DNA of 64,000 bases from AWTP1-13 sp963814055 (GTDB taxonomy: Bacteria; Pseudomonadota; Alphaproteobacteria; Rhizobiales; Hyphomicrobiaceae), in assembly GCA_963814055.1 (NCBI GenBank), contig CAWFBJ010000019.1, positions 124,001 through 188,000 on the forward strand, given 5' to 3'. This document shows, in pieces, positions 27,412 to 36,023 of this stretch. Position 1 is the first letter of the stretch. The number at the start of each line of letters is the position of its first letter. Under the pieces are notes generated by a model. That model did not search any database and was not told the origin of the DNA. It saw only the letters and a list, made by a program, of their open reading frames with translations. A program made the translations under genes and the position numbers.

Positions 27412-27495
27412 GCGTCAGACCTCCGCCGCGCCAGGGGTATAGCAACGCCGCGGAGTTGCGCAAGCGAGGTTGGGGAGAAAGGACTACCAAGTCCT

Positions 27496-28005
27496 TCAGC
27501 GCCAGGTGAAAGCGACCTTTTCGAGCTTCGCCCCGCCGATCTTGGTGAAGGTGCTCGCAACCGGCCGGCCGCCGCGCCGCCAGTAGAAGTCGCAGGCCGG
27601 CGTGTTGTCGAGCAGGGCCCAGACGATGAGACCTCTCAATTTGCGCATATCCAGGGCGTGCCGGCAGCCTTCGAACAGGTGCTCGCCGAATCCCACGCCC
27701 TGGCACACGGGATCGAGATACAGCTCGTAAATCTCGCCCTGGGAGGGCCCGCGCTGGCGCGCGGCGCCGAAGGTCGCGTACCCGACGAGTTTGCCGGCAT
27801 GCTCGAGCACCAGGGTGCTGTCGCCCGAGCGCACGGCGCTGCGCCACCACTCGGGTGTGCGCTGGCGGATCATGCTGTCGAGGTGGAGATGCGGGATGAT
27901 ACCGCGATAGGCGAACAGCCAGGACTCACCGAACACCTGCGACAGCGCTGCCGCATCGGCCGCCTTCCCGGCGCGTACACACACCTTGGAGCCCGAACCC
28001 AACAT
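27496..28005 (-). CDS. GNAT family N-acetyltransferase
   Basis: A 169-residue acetyl-CoA-dependent transferase. The core shows ESWLFAYRGIIPHLHLD, LVGYATFGAARQRGPSQGEI, the acetyl-CoA motif A ELYLDPVCQGVGFGEHLF, and LWALLDN-type motif B as IVWALLDNTPACDFYWRRGG. The substrate cannot be told. It lies among unrelated minus-strand genes between dapB and a PIF1-like helicase. Confidence 0.88.
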   Translation of the reverse strand: MLGSGSKVCVRAGKAADAAALSQVFGESWLFAYRGIIPHLHLDSMIRQRTPEWWRSAVRSGDSTLVLEHAGKLVGYATFGAARQRGPSQGEIYELYLDPVCQGVGFGEHLFEGCRHALDMRKLRGLIVWALLDNTPACDFYWRRGGRPVASTFTKIGGAKLEKVAFTWR

Positions 28006-28087
28006 GGTTCCACTATAGCTGGTCCGCCAGCTTCTGCCTCAAGGCATTTTTTTGGAGAGTTTCCACAGATTGCGCGCCAAACGGCCG

Positions 28088-29428
28088 TCAGGCGAGCGCG
28101 TCGAAAACCTGCCGGTAGCCCATGGCCGAGGGGTCGAAGAGAATGTCGGACGGGCGCAGTGGGCGCGCGAAGGCCAGTCCTTCCATAGTCCGGCAGCGCG
28201 AAAGCGCAACGTAGGCCTGACCGTGTGCAAAAGTGCCGCGTCCGAGGTCGATGTACACCTTGTCGAGGGTCAGGCCCTGACTTTTGTGAATCGTCAGCGC
28301 CCAGGCCAGACGCAGCGGGAATTGCCGGAACGTGCCCGCCACGGTTTCGACGATCTTCTCCTGAGCCTTGTCGTAGGCGTAGCGCCGGTTCTCCCAGGCC
28401 ACCCGCTCGATTTCATACTCCTTGCCGTCGACCTCGACCCAGACGCGGTCCTCCTCGAGCCGCGACACCCGGGCGATGGTGCCGTTGACCCAGCGGCGAT
28501 CGGAATCGTTGCGCAGGAGCATGACTTTCGCGCCGGACTTCAGGGTCAGCGTGGCATCCGTGGGCTGGGCGCTCTCGTTGAAGTCGCCCGTCAAGCCGGC
28601 CTGAAATTCGTGCGCGGCGCTCGGCAGGGCGGCGAGGTAGGCCATGTTGATGCGCCGGGCTGCCGCATTGGTGGGGGTGAGGATGACGTAAGGCTCGCCT
28701 TCGGCCAGCGTGCGGATGGGATGCACGCGCTCGTTGAGGATGGCCAGATCGTCCTCGTCCGCATCGCCGTCACGCACCCGGTTCAGGACGCGGATCAGCG
28801 CCTCGTCCTTCTGCCGGAAAACCTGCGTGAGCTCGATCAGCGCCGTGCCCATGCCTTCGCGCAGGGCCGCGATGCTGAAGAAGAACGGCCCGCCGTGCTC
28901 CGATTCCAGATGTGACGCGACTTCGGCCTCGTCGATGACGGGCGGCAGCTGGTGCAGGTCACCGAACATGGCCAGGCGGACGCCGCCGAACGGCTCGCGC
29001 GGACGTCCGCGGTTGACGCGCAGCGACTGGTCGATCGCCCACATGATGTCGGAGCGCACCATCGACACCTCGTCTATGACGAGGAATTTGAGGCGGCGCA
29101 TGACACGGCCGTTACGGCTGCGGCGGATGTCGTCGTGGCGGATCAGTCGGGGCGGAAAGCCGAAGAAGGAATGGATGGTCTGGCCGCCCACGTTGACGGC
29201 GGCGAGGCCGGTAGGCGCCACGATCACCATCTCGTCGGCGACGAGATCGCGCAGGCACCGAAGCAGCGTGGATTTGCCCGTGCCGGCGCGCCCGGTGACG
29301 AACAGATGGCCTGCGCCCTCGCGCAAGAACTCATGGGCCGCGAGGAATTCGGAGGTGGGCTCCACCCCGGCCGGCCAGGCACCGGGGATGGCGTGAGGTG
29401 TAATGGTGGCAGCAGGCAGGTTGGTCAC
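28088..29428 (-). CDS. PIF1/RecD-like superfamily 1B DNA helicase
   Basis: A 446-residue ATP-dependent helicase. Walker A is GRAGTGKST (residues 46-54), followed by motif Ia APTGLAAVNVGGQTIHSFFG, Walker B VIDEVSMV, motif III MFGDLHQLPPV, motif IV LTQVFRQKDEALIRVLN, and motifs V/VI AWALTIHKSQGLTLDKVYID and YVALSRCRTMEGL. All helicase motifs are present. Bacterial PIF1-like proteins act on G-quadruplexes, replication forks or recombination intermediates. No partner gene is adjacent, so the role is inferred from family only. Confidence 0.92.
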   Translation of the reverse strand: MTNLPAATITPHAIPGAWPAGVEPTSEFLAAHEFLREGAGHLFVTGRAGTGKSTLLRCLRDLVADEMVIVAPTGLAAVNVGGQTIHSFFGFPPRLIRHDDIRRSRNGRVMRRLKFLVIDEVSMVRSDIMWAIDQSLRVNRGRPREPFGGVRLAMFGDLHQLPPVIDEAEVASHLESEHGGPFFFSIAALREGMGTALIELTQVFRQKDEALIRVLNRVRDGDADEDDLAILNERVHPIRTLAEGEPYVILTPTNAAARRINMAYLAALPSAAHEFQAGLTGDFNESAQPTDATLTLKSGAKVMLLRNDSDRRWVNGTIARVSRLEEDRVWVEVDGKEYEIERVAWENRRYAYDKAQEKIVETVAGTFRQFPLRLAWALTIHKSQGLTLDKVYIDLGRGTFAHGQAYVALSRCRTMEGLAFARPLRPSDILFDPSAMGYRQVFDALA

Positions 29429-29497
29429 GCGCGGCAGCCTCGATGATCGAATCGCGCCACTATAGGCGATGCAGGGAGCGGAAATGAGAAGCGATCC

Positions 29498-29612
29498 CTG
29501 TCATCCCGGAGGCTGCGCAGCGGCCATCCAGGACCCAGGGCCCAAAAAATGCAGGCTGCCGTTAAGGCCCTTGGTACCGGATATTGCGCTTCGCGCAATT
29601 CCGGCATGACAG
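29498..29612. repeat. Intergenic inverted repeat, family B, copy 1
   Basis: The ends tgtcatcccggaggctgcgc and gcaattccggcatgacag form an imperfect inverted repeat about 115 bp long. The inside contains ccatccaggacccaggg and a hairpin attgcgcttcgcgcaat. A related sequence lies at 62633-62727. It fills the gap between the helicase start and the SDR stop. Confidence 0.55.
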
Positions 29613-30365
29613 TTACAGCCCGCGCCCGCCCGAAATATCGAGCAGCTGGCCGGTGCAATAGGTCGATTGGTCGGAGCACAGCCACAGCACCGCTTCAGCC
29701 ACTTCCTCGGCCGTGCCGCCACGCTGCATGGGCACCAAACCTTTGAGACGGTCGACACGGTTGGGATCGCCGGTGCTGGCGTGGATATCGGTGTAGATCA
29801 GGCCGGGGCGCACGGCGTGCACGCGGATGCCTTCGGTCGCCACTTCCTTGGCAAGGCCGACGGTGAGGGTGTCGATAGCACCCTTGGAGGCGGCATAGTC
29901 AGTGGCCTCGTTGCTGCCGCCCAGCTTGGCGGCCAGCGACGACATATTGACGATAACGCCGCCCTTGCCGCCGAGACGGGTGGACATGCGCCGCACGGCC
30001 TCCTGCGCTGCGACGAACGCGCCGACGGTGTTGACGGCAATGATCAGCTGCAGCCGGTCCGGGGCGATGTCGACGAATTTGGAGGCCGTGCCGAGGATGC
30101 CGGCATTGTTGAAGAAGGCATCAAGGGCGCCGAACTCTGCATCGACGGTCTTGAACAACCGGGATATCTCTTCGGGCTTGCCCACGTCGGCCTGGATGGC
30201 GAGCGCCTTGCGGCCTTCCTTGCGGATGTCGGCGACGACGCCGTCAGCGGCGGCTTTGTTGCCGGCGTAGTTGACCGCGACGTCATAGCCGCGCCTGGCC
30301 GCCAGTCGCGCGGTGGCCGCACCGATGCCGCGGCTGGCGCCGGTTATGAGCATGACTTTGGTCAC
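29613..30365 (-). CDS. Short-chain dehydrogenase/reductase (SDR)
   Basis: A 250-residue classical SDR. The cofactor motif is MLITGASRGIGAATARLAAR, with FNNAGILG, the catalytic Ser in VNMSSLAA, YAASK (Tyr and Lys) and the C-terminal VRPGLIYTDIHA. After the glycine motif, VAVNYAGNKAA suggests NADP preference, as in FabG-like and glucose-1-dehydrogenase-like enzymes. Substrate unknown. The 3' end abuts a repeat. Confidence 0.9.
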   Translation of the reverse strand: MTKVMLITGASRGIGAATARLAARRGYDVAVNYAGNKAAADGVVADIRKEGRKALAIQADVGKPEEISRLFKTVDAEFGALDAFFNNAGILGTASKFVDIAPDRLQLIIAVNTVGAFVAAQEAVRRMSTRLGGKGGVIVNMSSLAAKLGGSNEATDYAASKGAIDTLTVGLAKEVATEGIRVHAVRPGLIYTDIHASTGDPNRVDRLKGLVPMQRGGTAEEVAEAVLWLCSDQSTYCTGQLLDISGGRGL

Positions 30366-30455
30366 TGAAATGTTCTCCTGAAGAGGCTGCTGCTGCCTTG
30401 TAAGCGGTCGACGCCGCGGCCGGCGGCCGTCGCGGACGCTGCTTCTGCTCGGGTG

Positions 30456-30785
30456 CTATTGCCTGCTGGATACAAACGATCTGCATGGCCGCGCGGCGGC
30501 GCTGCAGCGGTATTGCCACTTGGAGAATGTGCAGTCGAAGTTGCGACGTGTTGCCCTGTCCCACGTCGCATAGGCATTGCCCAGCTCTGCGCGCACCTTG
30601 GCCGACCACACCAGCCGCGCATTGCGCCGCGCGGTGAAATGGACGCGGCCCGGTGCCCCGGTCGCGGAGAATAGCTGCTCGCTGCATCGTGGTTCGGCCG
30701 ACGCGGACACCGCACTCAGGAGCGCGAGGCCGAGGCAGCAAGAGATCGTCCGCAATGATCCTGAGAAAAGTTGTTTGTCAATCAC
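30456..30785 (-). CDS. Hypothetical secreted protein
   Basis: A 109-residue product with a signal peptide (SCCLGLALLSAVSASA, cleavage after ASA). The mature part is small and basic with cysteines in EPRCSEQLFSATG, RRNFDCTFSKWQYRCSA and ARPCRSFV. A WSAKVRAELGNAYATWDRA segment looks like a conserved core. I do not recognise a family; a periplasmic disulfide-bonded protein is the likely form. It sits upstream of the SDR gene on the same strand with a 90-bp gap. Confidence 0.65.
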   Translation of the reverse strand: MIDKQLFSGSLRTISCCLGLALLSAVSASAEPRCSEQLFSATGAPGRVHFTARRNARLVWSAKVRAELGNAYATWDRATRRNFDCTFSKWQYRCSAAARPCRSFVSSRQ

Positions 30786-30848
30786 GTGACTAAACCAAAA
30801 TCAGACACGGGTTCCAGCATGCAAGAAGAGTGTCGCACAATTCGTGGC

Positions 30849-32684
30849 TCACACGGCCACTTTCTCGGCCTCGCGGGCCCGCTCGCGCTTCTTGCGCTCG
30901 TTGGGATCGAGCCAGCGCTTGCGCAGGCGAATGGTCTTGGGCGTGATTTCCACCAGCTCGTCGTCCTGGATGTAGGATAGCGCGCGCTCCAGCGTCAGCC
31001 GCATCGGCGGCGTCAGCGTCAGGGCTTCGTCCTTACCGGCGGCGCGCACGTTGGAGAGTTTCTTGCCCTGGATGATGTTGACGATGAGGTCGTTGTCGCG
31101 CGTGTGCTGGCCGATAATCATGCCCTCGTAGACGCGCGTTTGCGGATCGATGAGCATGGCGCCGCGGTCCTGCAGATAGAACAGCGAGTAAGCGGTTGCC
31201 TCACCTGAGGCGTTGGAAATCAAGACACCCGTGCGCCGGCCGGCAACTTCGCCCTTGAACGGCGCGTAATCGTGGAACAGGCGGTTCATGACGGCGGTGC
31301 CGCGCGTGTCGGTCAGCAGTTCGCCCTGGTAGCCGATAAGTCCGCGGGTCGGCGCGTGGAAGACCAGGCGCTGGCGGCCGCCGCCCGAAGGGCGCATGTC
31401 CCTGAGATCGCCGCGGCGCTCGGAGAGCTTCTGCACGACGATGCCGGAATGCTCCTCGTCCACGTCGATGATCACTTCCTCGATCGGCTCGAGCCTCTGG
31501 CGCGTGACCGGATCGATCTTGAACACGACGCGGGGGCGCGACACGGTGAGCTCGAAGCCTTCGCGGCGCATGGTCTCGATCAAAATGCCGAGTTGCAGCT
31601 CGCCGCGGCCCGCCACCTCGTAGGCATCCTTGGCCTCGGGCAGTTCGGTCACGCGGATGGCGACATTGCGCTCGGCTTCCTTGAGGAGCCGGTCGCGGAT
31701 GACACGGCTCTGGACCTTTTCGCCCTCCTGGCCGGCAAGGGGCCCGTCGTTGATGCGAAACATCATCGCGAGTGTCGGCGGATCGATCGGTTGGGCGAGG
31801 AATGGCTTGTCGACGGTGGGGTCGCACAGCGTGTCGGCGACAGTCGCCTGGGTAATGCCGGAGATGGCGACGATGTCGCCGGCCTCGGCCAGATCCACGG
31901 CCGTTCGTTCCAGGCCGCGGAAGGCCAGCACCTTGGTGACGCGCGCGGTCTCGATCAGCGAGCCGTCGCGGCGCATGGCCTTGATGGTCTGATTGGGCCT
32001 GACGCTGCCCGAACTGATGCGCCCGGTCAGGACGCGCCCGAGATAGGGGTCGGCTTCCAGCGTGGTGGCCAGCAGGCGGAAGGGGCCCTCTTCCACGACC
32101 GGTGGCGGCACATGCTTGAGTACGAGTTCGAACAATGGCGTCAGGTCGATCTTCGGACCCGCCGGGTCGACCGACATCCAGCCGTCGCGGCCCGAGCCGT
32201 AGAGGACGGGGAAGTCGAGCTGCTCGTCGGTGGCGTCGAGGTTGGCGAACAGATCGAAGATCTCGTTCAGCACCGCGTTGTGGCGCTCGTCGGGCCGGTC
32301 GATCTTGTTGATGACGACGATCGGGCGCAGGCCCTGCTTGAGCGCCTTGGAGACGACGAACTTGGTCTGCGGCAACGGTCCCTCGGAGGCATCCACCAGC
32401 ACGATGGCGCCGTCGACCATGTTGAGGATGCGCTCCACCTCGCCGCCGAAGTCGGCGTGGCCGGGCGTGTCAACGATATTGACGCGCGTGTCGTGCCACA
32501 GGATCGACGTGCACTTGGCCAGGATGGTGATGCCGCGCTCACGCTCCAGGTCGTTGGTGTCCATGGCCTGGGCCTCCACCTTCTGATTGAGGCGGAAGGC
32601 GCCGGCTTGCTTGAGCAGCGCGTCGACCAGCGTGGTCTTGCCGTGATCGACGTGCGCGATGATCGCGATATTGCGAAGTTCCAT
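30849..32684 (-). CDS. typA: Ribosome-associated GTPase TypA/BipA
   Basis: A 611-residue translational GTPase that binds the 70S ribosome and supports 50S assembly and stress or low-temperature growth. G1 is AHVDHGKTTL (residues 10-19), followed by ERERGITI (G2), DTPGHADFGGEVER (G3) and NKIDRPD (G4). EF-G-like domains III and V and the BipA-specific C-terminal region follow (TRVYEGMIIGQHTRDNDL, LTPPMRLTLERALSYIQDDE). Length is normal. It is transcribed away from the J-domain gene; the 209-bp gap holds both promoters. Confidence 0.97.
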   Translation of the reverse strand: MELRNIAIIAHVDHGKTTLVDALLKQAGAFRLNQKVEAQAMDTNDLERERGITILAKCTSILWHDTRVNIVDTPGHADFGGEVERILNMVDGAIVLVDASEGPLPQTKFVVSKALKQGLRPIVVINKIDRPDERHNAVLNEIFDLFANLDATDEQLDFPVLYGSGRDGWMSVDPAGPKIDLTPLFELVLKHVPPPVVEEGPFRLLATTLEADPYLGRVLTGRISSGSVRPNQTIKAMRRDGSLIETARVTKVLAFRGLERTAVDLAEAGDIVAISGITQATVADTLCDPTVDKPFLAQPIDPPTLAMMFRINDGPLAGQEGEKVQSRVIRDRLLKEAERNVAIRVTELPEAKDAYEVAGRGELQLGILIETMRREGFELTVSRPRVVFKIDPVTRQRLEPIEEVIIDVDEEHSGIVVQKLSERRGDLRDMRPSGGGRQRLVFHAPTRGLIGYQGELLTDTRGTAVMNRLFHDYAPFKGEVAGRRTGVLISNASGEATAYSLFYLQDRGAMLIDPQTRVYEGMIIGQHTRDNDLIVNIIQGKKLSNVRAAGKDEALTLTPPMRLTLERALSYIQDDELVEITPKTIRLRKRWLDPNERKKRERAREAEKVAV

Positions 32685-32893
32685 CTAAGTCCTTTGGGAA
32701 TTGAGTCCCTGTTGCACAGGGGAAACGGCGCAAGCCGATGCTGCGCCGCACCAATTAGGCCGCGGAGTAGCACAGTTCGGGTTGCACCGCCAGCTACCCG
32801 CCGCCGCAGCATGGTTCTTGCGACTGTTCTTGCCATCGTCACAACCGGAGCCGCGGCTGTGCCGAAGAGGAACGTCTAGGGAAGCCTTTAGCT

Positions 32894-33413
32894 ATGTTCG
32901 AGCGCTCAAAGATCGAAAATGCCCCGGATTTGACCGCAATGCCGGTCGAAGCGGTGTTTGCCGATGGCACGACGGCCAGGGGCAAATTGCTGGTGCCTAC
33001 AACCAAGACCATCGGTGACGTGCTCAACGGACCCGGCGCATTCCTGGAGTTCGAGCCTTACGGTGGCGAACGCAGCTACATCGCCAAGGCCCAGTTGGCG
33101 TCCATCAAGATGCTCGGCGTGCCGAAGCTGCCCAACCTCAATGCCCGGCTGCGAGACCTCGATGGATTCGACCCGTTCGCTGTGCTCGGCGTGGCGCCGG
33201 GTGCGACGCGCGAAGAGATCCGCCAAGCTTATTTTGCGCTAGCCAAGAGTCTACCATCCGGACCGCTACGCAACGGCCGAACTGCCGACCGAAGTGATCG
33301 AGTATCTGTTTGCCATGGCGCGCCGCATCAACGCGGCGCATGCCGCGCTCAACGTCGAGCAGAAGAAGCAGGCCGCCAGGCAGGAGCCGGTGTTCACGTC
33401 GGCGGGGCGGTAA
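32894..33413 (+). CDS. J-domain (DnaJ-like) protein, one frameshift
   Basis: A protein of about 172 residues with a novel-looking beta-rich N-terminal part (VEAVFADGTTARGKLLVPTT, GAFLEFEPYGGERSYIAKAQ) and a C-terminal J domain beginning FDPFAVLGVAPGATREEIRQ. The diagnostic HPD sits in VYHPDRYATAELPTEVIEYL, reached only by removing one extra A near 33250 (gccaagagtctac). The helix-IV-like end MARRINAAHAALNVEQKKQA runs to the stop at 33411-33413. It probably recruits DnaK/Hsp70 to a client bound by the N-terminal part. A REP-like repeat follows immediately. Confidence 0.85.
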
Positions 33414-33420
33414 GCAAGCC

Positions 33421-33561
33421 GTGCTTCGACAGGCTCAGCAGGGGGTGGAGCAAATTACGGGATTGGGTAAGGAACGACCAACGCGCTCTTCCTCGTCCTG
33501 AGCATCGTCGAAGGACGGGCCAAGTACTCCATGCCGTGGTTCGACAGGCTCACCACGGGGA
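33421..33561 (+). repeat. REP-like repeat, family A, copy 3 (compound)
   Basis: Three related arms: gtgcttcgacaggctcagca (33421-33440), tcctgagcatcgtcgaagga (33496-33515) and gtggttcgacaggctcacca (33537-33556). This is the largest copy in the window and lies between the J-domain gene and a convergent membrane-protein gene. Confidence 0.68.
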
Positions 33562-33586
33562 CGGAGCAAGCCACAGGAAGCCTGCG

Positions 33587-34405
33587 TTACGCACCGCGGC
33601 CGTTGGGCGACGCACCGGGCGCGTCGGCTGCGGGCTGGCGCCAGGGCTTGGCCGTCGTGCTTTCCCTCGCATTCAGCTCCGCCAGCATCGTGTCGATGCG
33701 CGGATCGGGCGGCGGTACGCGGTCCTGTTGGCTACGCTGCCGGTCCTGGGCGCGCCGTGCCGCTCGCGTGGCGCCGCTCGCCTTGCTGCGGCGGCCGCCC
33801 GAGATCAGCAGCGGATGGTCCGGCGCCTCGAGGTCCAGTTCCTCCAGGAAGGTTTCGCGCAGGGCGTAGAACGACTGGAGGATGGCATCCCTGGCCAGGT
33901 TGCGCGCGTCGGCGTCAGCGTTGGGCGCTTTGCGCGGGTCGAGCGTCTGCAAGGCACGCCGCATGTCGTGCAGGGGCACGTAAGGGTAGATGCCGATCAG
34001 GTCGCTGGTCTCACCGACGTTCTGGTAGACCGAACGCATGTTGTCGATGGTCTCGGAAAGCTTGCAGAAGGCGGTCAGGTATTGATCGAGCGTCGGCCGC
34101 TCGAGTTGCGTGTAGGAAAACAGCGCCGACTTGGCGGCGATGATGTCGCGCCACTCCTCCTTGAGGGCGTCGATGAAACTGGCGCGCTTCTGATAGACGT
34201 TGGCGACGTAGGCCACACCGCCGGTGGCGATCAGCAGCGACATGTCCCGGAGATACTCGTAGACATCCTTCAGCGCCGCGCCGAGGCCCGATGTCCTTAG
34301 GACGGGGATGTGATCGACGAACTTGGCGACCAGCGAGATCGCGAGTACGAGGATGATCGTGGCGTAGACGCGCCGCAGCGTGCGCTGAAGTGTGGACCTG
34401 GTCAT
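33587..34405 (-). CDS. Hypothetical membrane protein
   Basis: 272 residues. Two N-terminal hydrophobic segments (VYATIILVLAISLVAKFVD and MSLLIATGGVAYVANVYQ) are followed by a long soluble helical region (LKEEWRDIIAAKSALFSYTQ, CKLSETIDNMRSVYQNVGET, ILQSFYALRETFLEELDLEA). A low-complexity, Arg/Pro/Ala-rich tail ends the protein. No catalytic motif or known family is seen. The long cytoplasmic helical part suggests a scaffold or sensor-like role, but this is only a guess. It starts 30 bp before the next minus-strand gene's end. Confidence 0.8.
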   Translation of the reverse strand: MTRSTLQRTLRRVYATIILVLAISLVAKFVDHIPVLRTSGLGAALKDVYEYLRDMSLLIATGGVAYVANVYQKRASFIDALKEEWRDIIAAKSALFSYTQLERPTLDQYLTAFCKLSETIDNMRSVYQNVGETSDLIGIYPYVPLHDMRRALQTLDPRKAPNADADARNLARDAILQSFYALRETFLEELDLEAPDHPLLISGGRRSKASGATRAARRAQDRQRSQQDRVPPPDPRIDTMLAELNARESTTAKPWRQPAADAPGASPNGRGA

Positions 34406-34429
34406 TGCAGTGGAACCCCGAGTGAGCAG

Positions 34430-35095
34430 TCAGCCCAGCAAAGCTGCGGCCGAGGGGTGCAGCATGGGACGATATCCGGCTGAAAGTACGGCAACGATGG
34501 AGGCGGGGGTGAGGACTTCCACTTCCTCGGTGATCGCAGACGGGGAGACGAGGGTCGTGTAACCGGCGGGCTCCCACCCCAAAAGATTATTGCCGACAAT
34601 AAGATAAGCCCGCGCATGGACGCCGTCCTGCGCGTAGCGGACGAATGCACCGCTCGGGATGTTCCCGCGCCGCGCGCGAAATGTGACCTTCCTGCGGTCG
34701 CGATCCACGCGTTCGGCATGCAGCACTTCGTCCATGGCCGGGGCGCGTGCGCGCTCGTCGCCGCCGTGCGTCCTGGTCCAGAGCTCCGCGAACCGGTCGG
34801 CGTCGGCGCGGCGGCATTCGAAGCAGGGCCGGTGGCCGGCGGCGAGCGCCGTGGCTTCGTCCAGGAAGAACAGCTCGGTGTAGCGGTTGGGCTGCATGAC
34901 CTCCCGATGCCGGCCCTTGAAGTCGAGAACGCAGGCGATCCACTGCCGGGTGGCCCAGCGGCGGGTCCCGATGGTTCTGTCCGCAGCGTGGAACGCACCG
35001 CCCCGGTTGCCCATCAGCAGGCCTCGATGGGACGTGGCGATGATCTCGCCCTCGGGCGTTACGCGGTTCTGGAGAGGCATGACGCAATCTGCCAA
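34430..35095 (-). CDS. Hypothetical protein with Ada-like Cys motif
   Basis: 221 residues, no signal or membrane segment, family not recognised. N-terminal MPLQNRVTPEGEIIATSHRG and LLMGNRGGAFHAADRTIG are followed by RWATRQWIACVLDFKGRHRE. The central GHRPCFECRRADADRFAELW recalls the G-RPC--C motif of Ada-type zinc sites, although only two cysteines are present here. The C-terminal half is hydrophobic-polar alternating with no motif. Transcribed towards the hypothetical membrane gene, which starts 24 bp downstream, and divergent from the enoyl-CoA hydratase gene. Confidence 0.8.
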   Translation of the reverse strand: MADCVMPLQNRVTPEGEIIATSHRGLLMGNRGGAFHAADRTIGTRRWATRQWIACVLDFKGRHREVMQPNRYTELFFLDEATALAAGHRPCFECRRADADRFAELWTRTHGGDERARAPAMDEVLHAERVDRDRRKVTFRARRGNIPSGAFVRYAQDGVHARAYLIVGNNLLGWEPAGYTTLVSPSAITEEVEVLTPASIVAVLSAGYRPMLHPSAAALLG

Positions 35096-35124
35096 ACTGG
35101 CGCGCGCTTAACCAGGAGAGTCGG

Positions 35125-35904
35125 ATGGCAGACGCGACCGTACAGGTGGAAATCAACGAGCGGAGCGGTGGGCGCGTCGCGCGTGTGACCATCGACAACC
35201 GCCGGCGGCTCAATTGCCTGTCGACGCCGCTGATCGTGGAACTGCGCGGGGCTTTCGAGAAGCTGTCCGACGATCAGACATTGCGTGCCGTCGTGCTGAC
35301 CGGCGCGGGCGAGCGCGCGTTCATTGGCGGCGCTGATTTGAACGAGCTAGGCGCATTCTGCGCAGACAGCGCGCGGCTGTTCATTACGCGGCTGCACCAG
35401 GCTTGCGACGCGATCCGCAAATGTCCGGTGCCGGTGATCGGGCGTGTCAATGGGTTCTGCCTGGGCGCCGGCCTCGAGGTGGCGGCGAGCTGCGACATGC
35501 GTGTGGCCGCTGACACGGCGCAATTCGGCATGCCCGAAGTGCACATGGGAATCCCGTCGGTGATTGAAGCCGCGCTTTTGCCTGGTCTGATCGGATGGGG
35601 CCGAACGCGCGAGATGCTGCTGACGGGCGTGCTTTATTCGGCCGCCGAGGCGCTCGCCATGGGCTTCGTGCAGAAGTCGGTGCCGGCGGCGCAGTTGGAT
35701 GCCGCCATCGATCCTTGGCTTGCGGGAATTGTTCGGGCAACGCCGGAAGCGGTGCGCTCGCAAAAAGCACTGATCGACCGCTGGGAACGCGTGTCCATCG
35801 ACGAGGGCATCTACGCCGGCATCGATGCCCTATCGGAAGCCTACAACACCGGCGAGCCGCAGGCGGCGATCAAGGCGTTTTTTGCGGCGAAAGTGAAGAA
35901 GTGA
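35125..35904 (+). CDS. Enoyl-CoA hydratase/isomerase family protein
   Basis: A 259-residue crotonase-fold enzyme. The oxyanion-hole segments are AFIGGADLNELGA and RVNGFCLGAGLEVAASCDMR; the first glutamate region reads MPEVHMGIPSVIEAALLPGL. The second catalytic Glu of true hydratases (normally in a GLVN/GLV-E position) is not obvious: the sequence after the helix is MGFVQKSVPAAQLD. It may therefore have isomerase, decarboxylase or other crotonase activity. A REP-like repeat follows it. Confidence 0.88.
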   Translation: MADATVQVEINERSGGRVARVTIDNRRRLNCLSTPLIVELRGAFEKLSDDQTLRAVVLTGAGERAFIGGADLNELGAFCADSARLFITRLHQACDAIRKCPVPVIGRVNGFCLGAGLEVAASCDMRVAADTAQFGMPEVHMGIPSVIEAALLPGLIGWGRTREMLLTGVLYSAAEALAMGFVQKSVPAAQLDAAIDPWLAGIVRATPEAVRSQKALIDRWERVSIDEGIYAGIDALSEAYNTGEPQAAIKAFFAAKVKK

Positions 35905-35944
35905 GGCGCACTAGTGTATGCGAGGACGGTCGCCACGTGCTCCA

Positions 35945-36011
35945 CCTTGTCCTGAGCCCGTCGAAGGACGGCAGCCTACCCAACTCGTGCTTCGACAAGC
36001 TCAGCACGGGG
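35945..36011 (+). repeat. REP-like repeat, family A, copy 4
   Basis: Arms tcctgagcccgtcgaaggac (35950-35969) and gtgcttcgacaagctcagca (35987-36006) with the same spacing as at 26441. It lies in the gap between convergent enoyl-CoA hydratase and site-2 protease genes. Confidence 0.7.
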
Positions 36012-36023
36012 ATGGAGCAATGA

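Noticed and set aside
31272..32879. 535-codon plus-strand open frame
   Set aside because: Antisense shadow of typA, whose protein has every GTPase motif.
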